Source of the DNA: Streptomyces roseirectus | GTDB lineage: Bacteria > Actinomycetota > Actinomycetes > Streptomycetales > Streptomycetaceae | NCBI RefSeq assembly: GCF_014489635.1 | Contig: NZ_CP060828.1 | Coordinates: 8,668,001-8,732,000, forward strand | Length of the DNA stretch: 64,000 nt | Reading direction: 5' to 3' | Shown here: positions 48,437-57,679 of the stretch, piece by piece | Layout: each line of letters opens with the position of its first letter | How positions within the stretch are numbered: the first letter of the stretch is position 1 | The notes under the pieces: generated by a model | What the model was told of the DNA's origin: nothing | The model's database searches: none | Seen by the model: the letters and a program-made list of their open reading frames with translations, nothing else | Made by a program: the position numbers and the translations under genes

Positions 48437-51400
48437 GGATCTGGAACGGCCGCAGCGCGAACCGCACGCCGTCCCCGTCGACGTCCACCGACTCGCCTTC
48501 CAGCGGGCGTTCCAGCAGGTCGGTGACCGTCGCCCCGGCCAGCGGGAAACCGGCCGTGAGGGTGGCGCGGGCGCGGGTGCCCCGGGACTCGAAGAGCCGG
48601 ACGACGACGTCGCCGCTCTCGTCGTCCGCGAGCTTCACGGCCTCGACGACCACGCCTTCGTCGTCCACGGCGACCAGCGGCGCGACCGTCGCCGAGCCCG
48701 GCACCGTCCGCTCGGCCAGGTTGACCCGGTAGCCCTCGCGGACCGCGTCCGGCACCTGCGCGCCGATCAGGAGGCCGTAGGACAGGCGATGGGTGCCCTG
48801 GTCCTGCTCCGGGTCGGGGAAGCGGGCCGCGCGCAGCAGGGTCAGGCGGACGGTCGTGGTCGTGCCGCCGTCGGCGCGGACGTCACGGGTGACGTCGTGC
48901 CCGTACGAGGAGTCGTTGACCAGGGCCGCGCCCCAGTCGCGCTCGCCGACGTGCAGATAGCGGTGGGCGCAGATCTCGAACTTGGCGGCGTCCCAGGTGG
49001 TGTTGGTGTGGGTGGGGCGCTCGACGTGGCCGAAGGGGATCTCGGCGGTGGAGTGCGCGGCCCGCACGTCCAGTGGGAACGCGGCCTTGAGGACCTTCTC
49101 CCGCTCGTGCCAGTCGACGACCGTGTCCACCGAAAGCCGCCGCGAACCGGCCGGCAGGGTCAGCGTCTGCTCGATCCGCGACTCCCCGAACACCCGGACC
49201 ACCCGCACCCCGTCCCCGGCCTCGGTCGCCGTCACCGACTCGGCCTCGGTGAGGTCGCGCACGGTGTTGCGGTAGAAGACGTCCAGGTCCCAGGCGTCCC
49301 ACTGGTTCGGGAAGTCCTGGTGCAGCTGGAGCAGGTTCCCGACCGTGCCGGGTGCCAGCGCCTCACGGTCGGCCGCCAGGTCGTACGCGGAGGTGACGAG
49401 ACCGCGCTGATCGATGACGACCCGGACCAGCCCGTTGTCGAGCACGAAAGTCCGGCCATCGACGACGGGACTCACCGCAGCGCCCGGGTTCTGCGCGCGC
49501 GGCACCGCGCCGAACGCCGCGACCCCGCCCCGGGCATGGGGCGCCGCGTTGAAGACGACCGTCCCCTCCCCGTCCCCGGCCAGCGCCTCCTGCGCCGCCG
49601 AGATCAGCCCGTTCAGCTCCTCGGCGACCCGCGTGTATGTCACCTCGGCCTCGCGGTGCACCCAGGCGATGGACGTGCCGGGCAGGATGTCGTGGAACTG
49701 GTGGAGCAGGACCGTCTTCCACAGCCGGTCCAACTCGGCGTACGGATACGCCACCCCCTCCCGCACGGCCGCCGTCGCCGCCCACAACTCGGCCTCCCGC
49801 AACAGGTGTTCGCTGCGCCGGTTGCCCTGCTTGGTGGCCAACTGGCTGGTGAGGGTGCCCCGGTGGAACTCCAGGTACAGCTCGCCGGACCAGATGGGGG
49901 CGCCGCCGTTCGCCTCGTACTCGGCGTGCGCCTTCTCGAAGAACGCCAGCGGGCCCTCGATCTCGACGCGCGGGGCGCCCTCCAGGTCCTTCATGCGCGC
50001 GGCGCGCGACAGCATCTCGCGGGTGGGGCCGCCTCCGCCGTCGCCGTAGCCGAAGGGGATCAGGGAGTGGTTGGCGCGCGCCTTGTCCTGGAAGTTGCGG
50101 ACGCTGTGGGCGACTTGGGCGCCGGACAGCTCGCCGTTGTAGGAGTCGACGGGCGGGAAGTGGCTGAAGATCCGGGTGCCGTCGATGCCCTCCCACCAGA
50201 ACGTGTGGTGCGGGAACTTGTTCGTGGTGTTCCAGGAGATCTTCTGGGTGAGGAACCACTTCACCCCGGCGAGCTTCATGATCTGGGGGAGCGCCGCGTT
50301 GTAGCCGAAGGTGTCCGGGAGCCACATGTCCTCGGTCTCGACGCCGAACTCGTCGAGGTAGAACCGCTTTCCGTGGACGAACTGGCGCACCAGCGCCTCG
50401 CCGCCGCTGATGTTGGTGTCGGGCTCCACCCACAGGCTGCCGGTCGGCACGAACTGCCCGGTCTTCGCCTTCTCCTGGGCGCGCGCGTACACCTCGGGCC
50501 GGTGTTCCTTGAGCCAGGCGAGCTGCTGCGCCTGGGACATGACGAACGTGAACTCGGGGTGGTCGTCCATGAGTTGGGTGACGTTGGAGACCGTGCGGGC
50601 CACCTTGCGGACCGTCTCGCGCAGCGGCCACAGCCACGCCGTGTCGATGTGCGCGTGCCCGACGGCCGTGATCCGGTGGGCGCCCGCGTGCGCGGGGGAG
50701 GCCAGCGCCGGGGCGAGCGCCGCGCGGGCCGCTGCCGCCGTGCCGCTGATGTCCTGCAAGTCGACGGCGTCCAGGGCGAGTTCGACCGCGCGCAGGATCT
50801 GCCAGCGGCGCGGCGAGTCCGGGGAGAGTTCGTGCATGAGCTGGCCGAGGACGTCCAAGTCCTGTGTGAGTTCGTGGACCTCGCGGTCGACGACGGCCAG
50901 GTCCATGCGGCGCAGCCGGTAGACGGGGGCACCCGGGTCGGCGGCGGGGTCGCCGAGCCAGGGGGCGGGGCCGCCGACCGAGACCGGGAGGAACTGCACC
51001 TGGTCCTGGCCGGTGTGCATGACGACCGGGTTCGCGGCGGCCTCGACGAACACCGTGAACTCCTCGCCCCCGACGGCCTGTTCGGTGACCGGGAGCCAGG
51101 TGTTGCGCGGGTTGAGGGCCTTCACGGCGGTGCCGTCGGCCCGGTACACGAGCCCTTCGGCGGAGAAGCCGGCCGAGTGCGTGCCGAACCCGAGGTCGAG
51201 CACCGCCTCCACGGGCAGCCCCGCCCACTCGGCCGGTACGGTCCCGCTCACCTTGAACCAGCTCGTCGTCCAGGCGGGCCCCCACGCCTCCCCGACCTTC
51301 ACCGGGCGGTACGGCGCCGTGAGTCCTTCGCCGACCGGCACCGGCTCGCCCGGCACGTCCCACACCTCGACCGAGAGGGGGACCGCGCGGGCGTGGACGG

Positions 51401-51467
51401 CCGGCCGGATGCGTTCCTCCAGCACCCGGCGCAGCCGCTGTTCGGTGACGTCACGGTCGTTGTGCAT
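48408..51467 (-). CDS. GH38 alpha-mannosidase (second copy)
   Basis: A 1019-residue alpha-mannosidase of normal family length. Zinc ligands are in HAHIDTAWLW (271-280). The nucleophile is Asp385 in WLPDTFGYNAALPQ. A conserved active-site motif, LLHQFHDILPGTSIAWVH, lies near residue 600. An N-terminal beta domain and C-terminal beta sandwiches complete the fold. No signal peptide is visible, so it should act on imported mannosides. It is 46-47% the size class of bacterial ManA-like enzymes and clearly a different subfamily from the 1424-residue copy at 13503. It ends an operon of binding protein, two permeases and mannosidase under a divergent ROK regulator. CGGAG precedes ATG 51467. Confidence 0.95.
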   Translation of the reverse strand: MHNDRDVTEQRLRRVLEERIRPAVHARAVPLSVEVWDVPGEPVPVGEGLTAPYRPVKVGEAWGPAWTTSWFKVSGTVPAEWAGLPVEAVLDLGFGTHSAGFSAEGLVYRADGTAVKALNPRNTWLPVTEQAVGGEEFTVFVEAAANPVVMHTGQDQVQFLPVSVGGPAPWLGDPAADPGAPVYRLRRMDLAVVDREVHELTQDLDVLGQLMHELSPDSPRRWQILRAVELALDAVDLQDISGTAAAARAALAPALASPAHAGAHRITAVGHAHIDTAWLWPLRETVRKVARTVSNVTQLMDDHPEFTFVMSQAQQLAWLKEHRPEVYARAQEKAKTGQFVPTGSLWVEPDTNISGGEALVRQFVHGKRFYLDEFGVETEDMWLPDTFGYNAALPQIMKLAGVKWFLTQKISWNTTNKFPHHTFWWEGIDGTRIFSHFPPVDSYNGELSGAQVAHSVRNFQDKARANHSLIPFGYGDGGGGPTREMLSRAARMKDLEGAPRVEIEGPLAFFEKAHAEYEANGGAPIWSGELYLEFHRGTLTSQLATKQGNRRSEHLLREAELWAATAAVREGVAYPYAELDRLWKTVLLHQFHDILPGTSIAWVHREAEVTYTRVAEELNGLISAAQEALAGDGEGTVVFNAAPHARGGVAAFGAVPRAQNPGAAVSPVVDGRTFVLDNGLVRVVIDQRGLVTSAYDLAADREALAPGTVGNLLQLHQDFPNQWDAWDLDVFYRNTVRDLTEAESVTATEAGDGVRVVRVFGESRIEQTLTLPAGSRRLSVDTVVDWHEREKVLKAAFPLDVRAAHSTAEIPFGHVERPTHTNTTWDAAKFEICAHRYLHVGERDWGAALVNDSSYGHDVTRDVRADGGTTTTVRLTLLRAARFPDPEQDQGTHRLSYGLLIGAQVPDAVREGYRVNLAERTVPGSATVAPLVAVDDEGVVVEAVKLADDESGDVVVRLFESRGTRARATLTAGFPLAGATVTDLLERPLEGESVDVDGDGVRFALRPFQILTLRLARRP

Positions 51468-51517
51468 GTGGATCTCCGTAGCAGAAGTGGGGGAAGCCGG
51501 CGTGTTCCGGGGCGGGT

Positions 51518-52405
51518 TCAGCCCTTGAGCGCGCCGCCGAGCGCGAAACCGCCGCCCAGCTTGCGGGCCAGCAGCAGGTACAGCATCACGACGGGCAGCG
51601 AGTAGATGATCGAGAACGCCGACAACTGCCCGTACTGCGTCTGGTCATGGGCGCTGAGGAAGGTGAACACGCTGACGGACGCGGGCAGTTTCTCCGGCGA
51701 GAGCAGCAGGATGAAGGGGACGAAGAAGTTCCCCCACATGCCGATGAACGTGAAGATGGTGACCACGACGACCCCGGGGCGCATCAGCGGCAGCACCACC
51801 CGCCACAGCACCTGCATCGTGTTCGCCCCGTCGATCCGGGCGGCCTCCTCCAGGACGACCGGCACGCCGTCCATGAAGTTCTTCATCAGCCAGATCCCGA
51901 ACGGCAGCGACGACGCCGCCAGGAACAGCGTCGTGCCCGGCATCGAGTCGATGAGGTCCACCTGCACGAACATGCTGTAGACGGGGATCATCACGGCGGT
52001 GATGGGCAGCCCCGTCGAGAACAGGATCGTGTAGAGGAACGGCCGTCGCACCCGCGACCGGTACCGCGAGAGCGGATACGCGCACAGGATGGACGCCACG
52101 ACCGTGATCGCCGTGCCGAAACCGCACAGCAGCAGGCTGTTGAGCATCGGCCGGAAGGTCGTGTCGACGTTCAGGACCGCGTCGAAGTTGTCCAGCGTGA
52201 GCGAGTCGGGCAGCTTCAGCTTGAACGTGTTGAGGTCGCTGACGGAGGCGAGGGCCATCCACAGCAGCGGCAGGACGTACACGACCGACACCGCGACGAG
52301 GACGAGGTTCACCGTCGACGTGCCCAGCCGCAGGCGGCGTTTGCGGGGCGCGGCCGGTGCCGCGGGGACCTTGGTGACGGGCGGGGTGGTGAGGGCGGCG
52401 GTCAT
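51518..52405 (-). CDS. Carbohydrate ABC transporter permease (MalG type), second importer
   Basis: A 295-residue CUT1 permease with six transmembrane segments, the first at STVNLVLVAVSVVYVLPLLW. The EAA loop is LEEAARIDGANTMQVLWRVVLP near residue 195. Its ATG shares a base with the upstream permease stop (TGATG). It lies 50 bp upstream of the mannosidase gene in the same direction. As with the first importer there is no ATPase gene nearby, so a shared ATPase such as MsiK is expected. Confidence 0.93.
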   Translation of the reverse strand: MTAALTTPPVTKVPAAPAAPRKRRLRLGTSTVNLVLVAVSVVYVLPLLWMALASVSDLNTFKLKLPDSLTLDNFDAVLNVDTTFRPMLNSLLLCGFGTAITVVASILCAYPLSRYRSRVRRPFLYTILFSTGLPITAVMIPVYSMFVQVDLIDSMPGTTLFLAASSLPFGIWLMKNFMDGVPVVLEEAARIDGANTMQVLWRVVLPLMRPGVVVVTIFTFIGMWGNFFVPFILLLSPEKLPASVSVFTFLSAHDQTQYGQLSAFSIIYSLPVVMLYLLLARKLGGGFALGGALKG

Positions 52406-53328
52406 CAGTCGTCCTCCAACTTGAGCAGGCGGATGTAGACGACGGAGAACAGGGCGCCGACCACCAGCAGCACCAGCGCGATCGCCGTGCCGTAGCCGAT
52501 CAGGCTGTTCTGGAACGCCTGTTGGTACATGAAGATCGGCAGGGTCTCGCTCTTGTTGCCGGGCCCGCCGCGCGTCATCGTGTAGATGAGGCCGAACACC
52601 GACAGGGTCTGGAGGGTGATCAGCATCAGGTTCGTCAGGATGGTCGGCCTGATGACCGGGAGCGTCACCCGCCACAGCCGCTGCCAGGCGTTCGCGCCGT
52701 CCATCTCGGCGGCCTCGGTGAGTTCGGCGGGCACGTCGTTGATGGCGGCGCTGAACACCATCAGCGAGAACGCCGTCCCGCGCCACACGTTGGCCAGGCA
52801 CACCGCGAGGATCGGCATCGTGTAGAGCCAGTTCTGGGTGGGCAGGCCGACGGCGTCGAGCAGCGAGTTCAGCGAGCCCTGGTCGAAGAAGAACGCGTAC
52901 ATCAGGTAACCGGCGACGACCTCGGGCAGCACCCAGGCCGCGATGACGACGCCGCTGATCAGCGAGCGCACCGGCTTGCTGGCCTTCTGCATCAGGATCG
53001 CGAGCGCGAGCCCCAGCGTGTTCTGCCCGACGACCGCCGAGCCGACGACGAACACCAGCGTCAGCTTCACCGCGTTCAGGAAGTCGGCGTCCTGGAACGC
53101 GCGCGTGAAGTTGTCGACGCCGACGAAGCTCGTGCCGGACGCGCCGGTGAGCTGCATGTCCGTGAACGCGTAGTACACGCAGTACGCGATCGGCCCGGCG
53201 AGGAACACCGCGAGCAGGACGACCGCCGGGACGGTCGGCAGCCCGCGCAGCAGGGAACGGATGACCGGCGAGGGCGCCGTCCCGCGAGTGCGCTGCTCGC
53301 GGGACGGCACCGGGGAGACGGCGGTCAC
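52405..53328 (-). CDS. Carbohydrate ABC transporter permease (MalF type), second importer
   Basis: A 307-residue CUT1 permease. An N-terminal cytoplasmic leader is followed by TVPAVVLLAVFLAGPIAYCV and five more membrane helices. The EAA loop is LTEAAEMDGANAWQRLWRVTLP near residue 215. GTG 53328 lies after GAGGGCG and overlaps the binding-protein stop (GTGA), so it is coupled to it. Together with the MalG-type permease it forms the membrane pore for mannoside import. Confidence 0.93.
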   Translation of the reverse strand: MTAVSPVPSREQRTRGTAPSPVIRSLLRGLPTVPAVVLLAVFLAGPIAYCVYYAFTDMQLTGASGTSFVGVDNFTRAFQDADFLNAVKLTLVFVVGSAVVGQNTLGLALAILMQKASKPVRSLISGVVIAAWVLPEVVAGYLMYAFFFDQGSLNSLLDAVGLPTQNWLYTMPILAVCLANVWRGTAFSLMVFSAAINDVPAELTEAAEMDGANAWQRLWRVTLPVIRPTILTNLMLITLQTLSVFGLIYTMTRGGPGNKSETLPIFMYQQAFQNSLIGYGTAIALVLLVVGALFSVVYIRLLKLEDD

Positions 53329-54704
53329 CGGGCGCCCTCGACGGTGTTCTCGTCCCCCACCGCCGACTTGACATCGTTGTCGAATGTGTCTGCGGCCTTG
53401 TCGGCGGACGCCTGCCCGGTCGTCACCGACTCCATCGCCTTCTGGATCGCCGTCGAGACCTGGTTGTACTCGGGCAGGCCCGGACGGTAGTGGGTGTCGG
53501 CGACCAGCGTGGTGAAGAACTTGTTGGTCGGGACGGCCTTCAGGTACTCGGGGTCGGCGGCGACGTCCGAGCGCACGGCGATGGAGGCGTTGAGGATGTT
53601 CCACTTCGCCGAGTTGGCCTTCGTCTGGAGCGTCCCGGAGAGGAACTTCCAGGCCAGGTCGGGGTTCTTGGCCTTCGCCGGGATCGACCACGCCCAGCCG
53701 CCGGACATGCTGGTGGCGCCGGGCGCCTGCCCGCTTTGGGTCGGCATCGCCGCCGTCCCCATCACCGTGTTCCACTCCTTCCACGGCGTCGGGCTCGTCG
53801 TCCCCCAGTTGTTCGGCATCCAGGAGCCGTCGATGTCGATCGCGAGCTTGCCCTGGGGGATGAGTTCGGTGCCGACCGTGGTGCCGAAGTTGGCGCCGAG
53901 CGCCTGTTCCTTGGCCGGGCCGAGGCCGTCGTTGTAGACGGTGTGGACGAATTCGAGGGAGTCCTTGAAGCCCTGGCTGCCGATGACCCACTTCTTCTTC
54001 GAGGCGTCGTACAGGGCGTTGCCTCCCGCCCGCGTGCCGTACAGCAGCATCTCGAAGCCCTGCATCGAGGACGCCTCGCCGCCGGCCTGGCCCGTGTAGA
54101 GGTTCAGCGGGGTCACGCCGGGGAGCTTCGCCTTGATGGTCCGGGCGGCCGCGAGGACGTCGTCCCACGTCTTCGGCTGCCAGGGGAGCGCGATCCCGGC
54201 CTTCTGGAAGAGCTGCTTGTTGTACCAGATGCCGCGTGTGTCGGTGTTGTCCGGGACGCCGTACACCTTGCCGTCGGCGGCGCCCGTCACCGCGCCCTTC
54301 GAGGCCGCCGCGTACTTCGGCCAGTCCGCCCACTGGGCGGTGTAGGCGTCGAGGGGTTTGAGGTAGCCGCCCGCGATGTCGGAGTTGATCAGCGCGGTGT
54401 CCTCGTAGACCAGGTCGGGGGCGGTCGACGGGGACCGCATCATGAGCTGGATCTTCGTGTAGTAGTCGTTCTCGGAGGCGGTGACCGGGACCAGCTGGAC
54501 CTTGGTGCCCGGGTTCGCGGCCTGGAACTCCTTGACCATCGAGGAGAGGAAGTCGGCCTGGAGCTTGACCGAGCTGTTCAGGTTCTGCCAGTAGACGACC
54601 TTGACGGTCTTCGACGAACTGCCTGACGACCCCGAACCGCAGGCGGTGACGGCCAGTGCGGTGGCGGCGGTGAACGCCGCGGCGGTGACGATTCTCGTGC
54701 GCAC
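53325..54704 (-). CDS. Extracellular sugar-binding lipoprotein, second importer
   Basis: A 459-residue solute-binding lipoprotein. The signal peptide ends in the lipobox VTAC (Cys22). The mature domain carries usual CUT1 features: MVKEFQAANPGTKVQLVP near residue 55 and YGVPDNTDTRGIWYNKQLF near 145. The ligand-site aromatic and acidic residues cannot be assigned to a sugar by eye. GTG 54704 follows GGAGGAACC. It is first in the operon with two permeases and the GH38 mannosidase, so an alpha-mannoside is the likely ligand. A ROK-type operator lies 149 bp upstream. Confidence 0.93.
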   Translation of the reverse strand: MRTRIVTAAAFTAATALAVTACGSGSSGSSSKTVKVVYWQNLNSSVKLQADFLSSMVKEFQAANPGTKVQLVPVTASENDYYTKIQLMMRSPSTAPDLVYEDTALINSDIAGGYLKPLDAYTAQWADWPKYAAASKGAVTGAADGKVYGVPDNTDTRGIWYNKQLFQKAGIALPWQPKTWDDVLAAARTIKAKLPGVTPLNLYTGQAGGEASSMQGFEMLLYGTRAGGNALYDASKKKWVIGSQGFKDSLEFVHTVYNDGLGPAKEQALGANFGTTVGTELIPQGKLAIDIDGSWMPNNWGTTSPTPWKEWNTVMGTAAMPTQSGQAPGATSMSGGWAWSIPAKAKNPDLAWKFLSGTLQTKANSAKWNILNASIAVRSDVAADPEYLKAVPTNKFFTTLVADTHYRPGLPEYNQVSTAIQKAMESVTTGQASADKAADTFDNDVKSAVGDENTVEGAR

Positions 54705-54852
54705 AGTGGTTCCTCCGGAACGCGAAACCTGGGGGAAGGACGAGATTTTCTGGCTTGATCTCGGCCACGAGGGCGAACGTGTGCGCCGCTCTGACCTGGC
54801 CTCGGCGCCACATCGCCCGGCCCCTGCGGCCGGATTTGACGGTCCTGAGCTA

Positions 54853-54869
54853 AATCCAATTGATGGATT
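54853..54869. promoter_or_regulatory. ROK-regulator operator palindrome
   Basis: AATCCAATTGATGGATT has perfect six-base arms (AATCCA/TGGATT) around ATTGA. It is AT-rich in GC-rich DNA and lies between the divergent ROK gene (95 bp away) and binding-protein gene (149 bp away). A partial copy, GGATTTGAC, precedes it and GGATTAAGTC overlaps its right arm. Confidence 0.55.
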
Positions 54870-54947
54870 AAGTCAATGCTTCCTGCGTGTAAACTTCCGG
54901 CCACGACGCGCTCTGGGGGAGCGGCCGGGTCGAGGTGAGGGGTCCAG

Positions 54948-56258
54948 GTGGTACGGGTGAGGCAGCAGACTCCGGCAACACGTGTGACGGACGGGGCGCG
55001 GGCGCCCCAGGGGAGTCAGGTGACGACGCCGAGCGGGACGAACCTGCCGCGCGTCGGTGGCTACAACCAGGCGGTCGTCCTCGACGCGGTCCGCACGCGC
55101 GGCGAGGTCAGCCGGGTCGAGCTGGCCGCGCTGACCGGGCTCACCAACCAGACCGTCTCCAACGTCGTGCGCAAACTCCTCGACGCCGGTCTCGTCGCCG
55201 AGGCCGGGCAGGCGCCGTCCAACGGGGGCAAACGGCGCACGCTGCTGTCGCTGCGCGCGGACGGGGCCTACGCGGTCGGCGTCCACCTCGACCCCGACGC
55301 CGCCGTCATCGTCGTCGTCGACCTCTCCGGGCAGGTCGTCGGCAGCCGCCGGCTGCGGCTCACCGACCCCGGGGACGCGGACGGCATTGTCGATCGGGTC
55401 GCGCGCGCGGCGCTGCGGCTCGTCGAGCGGGCCGGGGTCGACCGGGGGCGGCTGCTCGGGCTCGGGATCGCCGCGCCGGGGCCGCTCGACGGGAGCAGCG
55501 GGGCCGTCGTCTCGCCGCCGAACTTTCCCGGGTGGGGGAGAGTGCCGCTGACCGAGATGTTCGCGACGGCCACCGGGTTGCCGGTCGCCCTCGACAACGA
55601 CGCGACCGCCGCGGCCATAGGGGAGCGGTGGATCGGGGGCGCCGAGCGCGCCGGGAGCTTCCTCTTCGTCTACCTCGGGACCGGGGTCGGCGCCGGGATC
55701 GTCCTCGACAACACCGTCCTGCACGGGGACTCGGGGAACGCCGGGGAGTTCGGGCACATGCCGGTCGAGCCCGGCGACCGGATCTGCCAGTGCGGCGCGA
55801 ACGACTGCCTCGGGCCCTACTGCAGCCCCGCCGCCATCGTCGAAGACCTCGTCGCCCGGCACGGCCTCGGCGCCGCCGCCCGCATCGGCCTCAAGGCCGC
55901 ACCCGACACCGTCCACCTCGACTGGAAGGCCCTCCGCCGCGCCGCCCGCGCCGGCGACCCCGCCGCCGTCGACGCCGTCCACCGCGCCGCCCGCCGCATC
56001 GGCCAGGCCGCCCGGGGCGCGACCAGCCTCCTCGACGTCGAACGCATCGTCCTCGGCGGCGAGGCGCTGCGCGGCATCGAGGGCCTGATGCGCGAGGAGA
56101 TCGAAGCCGCCGTCAACCGCACGTCCGTCGCCCGCACCATCCGCGCGATCGCCGTCGAGCCGAGCGTCATCGGGGAGACGGTGGGGGCGGTGGGGGCGGC
56201 GTCGCTGGTGCTGCACGGGAACTACGCGCCGGGGTGGCGGTTGCTGACGGAGGCGTGA
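54948..56258 (+). CDS. ROK-family transcriptional repressor
   Basis: A 436-residue regulator. A winged helix-turn-helix spans about residues 38-95 (VSRVELAALTGLTNQTVSNVVRKL). The ROK sugar-binding domain begins at YAVGVHLDPDAAVIVVVDL near 105. It has the NDATAAAIGE strand, GTGVGAGIVLDN near 240, and the zinc loop CQCGANDCLGPYC near 280. Without the usual kinase phosphate loop it should sense sugar rather than phosphorylate it. GTG 54948 lies seven bases after GAGGGG. It is divergent from the second mannoside importer, so it most likely represses that operon until a mannoside appears (inference). Confidence 0.93.
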   Translation: MVRVRQQTPATRVTDGARAPQGSQVTTPSGTNLPRVGGYNQAVVLDAVRTRGEVSRVELAALTGLTNQTVSNVVRKLLDAGLVAEAGQAPSNGGKRRTLLSLRADGAYAVGVHLDPDAAVIVVVDLSGQVVGSRRLRLTDPGDADGIVDRVARAALRLVERAGVDRGRLLGLGIAAPGPLDGSSGAVVSPPNFPGWGRVPLTEMFATATGLPVALDNDATAAAIGERWIGGAERAGSFLFVYLGTGVGAGIVLDNTVLHGDSGNAGEFGHMPVEPGDRICQCGANDCLGPYCSPAAIVEDLVARHGLGAAARIGLKAAPDTVHLDWKALRRAARAGDPAAVDAVHRAARRIGQAARGATSLLDVERIVLGGEALRGIEGLMREEIEAAVNRTSVARTIRAIAVEPSVIGETVGAVGAASLVLHGNYAPGWRLLTEA

Positions 56259-56877
56259 GGGGGCGTGATGGGGGCGGGGGAGGGGGTGCCGGCGAGGGCT
56301 CCGGGCGGGAGGGGGGTGCGGAGGAGCGCCGGCCGGGGCGGTGCCGCGCTGGCTGTGACGAGGCGGGGGCGGTGTTGCGGTGGCTGTGGCGCGGTGGCTG
56401 TGCTGAGGCGGTTTCCGGTGATGTCCCGCCGGTGTACCCGCGGGGAGCCGGTGGCTCGGCAGGTCGGCCCGCTGATGCTGTCGCCTCCGGGCGAGGGTCG
56501 ACAGCCTCGCGTGGGTACATCACCCGGCGTCCAGCCAGGGGGCATGCGGCTGTCGTTCTCCGGCCGGAGCCGAAGCGGCGTCCGCCGGCCCGCTCGCCCG
56601 GCCGGGGTGCGAACCGTCCGCGCACGTCGGCACCACGCCGGCCGGCCTGCCGGGGCGTGGGCCGCGCGTCGCCGCACCACGGCGCGGGGCACCGGCGGGC
56701 GAGGGCCGGTTCGGGCAGGCGGGGCGCGGGGTGATCGTGTACGGCGCGTGTGGTCGGCGTGGGCATGGTCAGGGTGGCGGGGCGCGGGGGATGATCCACC
56801 CCGTAGGCTCAGCACCGTATGCGGCGGCGCCCGGTGCCTTGTGTGCTGGGCCGATCAGGCAGGAAAACAGACTCGAC
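56259..56877 (+). other. 619-bp GC-rich gap without a convincing gene
   Basis: Several long frames exist on both strands but read as Pro/Arg/Ala-rich nonsense with poor third-position bias. Short GGTGGCTGTG repeats occur near 56370-56400. An imperfect inverted repeat is visible, with GGTGTACCCGCG near 56431 and CGCGTGGGTACATCAC near 56508. It could be a structured RNA, but I do not recognise one. Confidence 0.45.
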
Positions 56878-57069
56878 GTGTTCAGTTACACCCCCATCTT
56901 CGACCGCCTCGTCGCCGAGCGCGGGGACATACCGGCCCAGGTCCGAGCCGAGGCGGAGGGGATACAGCGCGACTTGGCGCGGATCATCCAGGCGCCACCG
57001 ATCGGAGCGGGGCCGCTCGGGCGACGCCCGTTCTCCGCGGACGGGGGGTCGGGATCGGCGTTCTTGTGA
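56878..57069 (+). CDS. Small hypothetical protein
   Basis: A 63-residue frame from GTG 56878. It begins MFSYTPIFDRLVAERGDIP, then VRAEAEGIQRDLARIIQAPP, and ends SGSAFL. Third-position bias is strongly GC and the helical, charged composition looks protein-like. The opening TPIFDRLVAERG resembles short Streptomyces proteins of unknown function. The ribosome site is poor (AGGAAAA about 14 bases upstream), so the start or the gene itself is uncertain. I assign no function. Confidence 0.5.
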   Translation: MFSYTPIFDRLVAERGDIPAQVRAEAEGIQRDLARIIQAPPIGAGPLGRRPFSADGGSGSAFL

Positions 57070-57679
57070 GGGGGCCCGGCGGGGACCGGTGCGCTCGACA
57101 GGGGGACCAGTGCTCGCGCGGGACGACGACCGGCGCTTCGGCCGCGGGGTGGTTCAGGCACCTCCGGAAGCGCCCCTCACCCCCACGGCCCCGCCGATGA
57201 CGGCCACGGGGCCGAACGGGCCCCGCGCACACCGGACAAGACGGCCTGTCAGACGCGGTCCCACGCACTCCGCATCAGCGTCCGGACCGGCGCCTGTGGC
57301 GACAACTCGTCCCGGGCGAGGTCGAGTTGGACAACTCCCGTGAGAATACCGGGGTGTTCGGGGCGTCAGGAGACCGACTGGTGATCGAGAGTCTCGCCCC
57401 CGGCGCGGCTCCGGCCGTCACCGGCCTCGCCGGCGTCCGGCGGGCCCGGTTCGACGCCGCCCGCGTCCGCCCACGACAGCCCCTCCGCCGGCAGAACCCA
57501 CCGCCCCCACCCCTTCGGCTCCGGACGCGGGCCGACCGCCCGCACGGCCATCCCACCGGGCGGGGCGCCACCGGATCCGTCGACGGCCGAGCGGGGGTAT
57601 GCGGGGCCGCCGCGTCCGGTCCTGTGGTGGTACAACGCCGGATCCCCGCCGGCGGTGCGCCCGCTCCGAGGTACGCGGT
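57070..57679 (-). other. 610-bp gap, possible decayed coding sequence
   Basis: No gene is clear. One minus-strand frame ending at 57366 has good codon bias over its last 60 codons (it includes PRPEPKGWGRWVLPAEGLSW). It has no good ribosome site and no family I recognise. It may be a tiny gene or a remnant. The remainder shows nothing I can name. Confidence 0.35.

Noticed and set aside
56265..57200. 311-residue plus-strand frame in the gap after the ROK gene
   Set aside because: No ribosome site, Arg/Gly-rich low complexity and no family resemblance.
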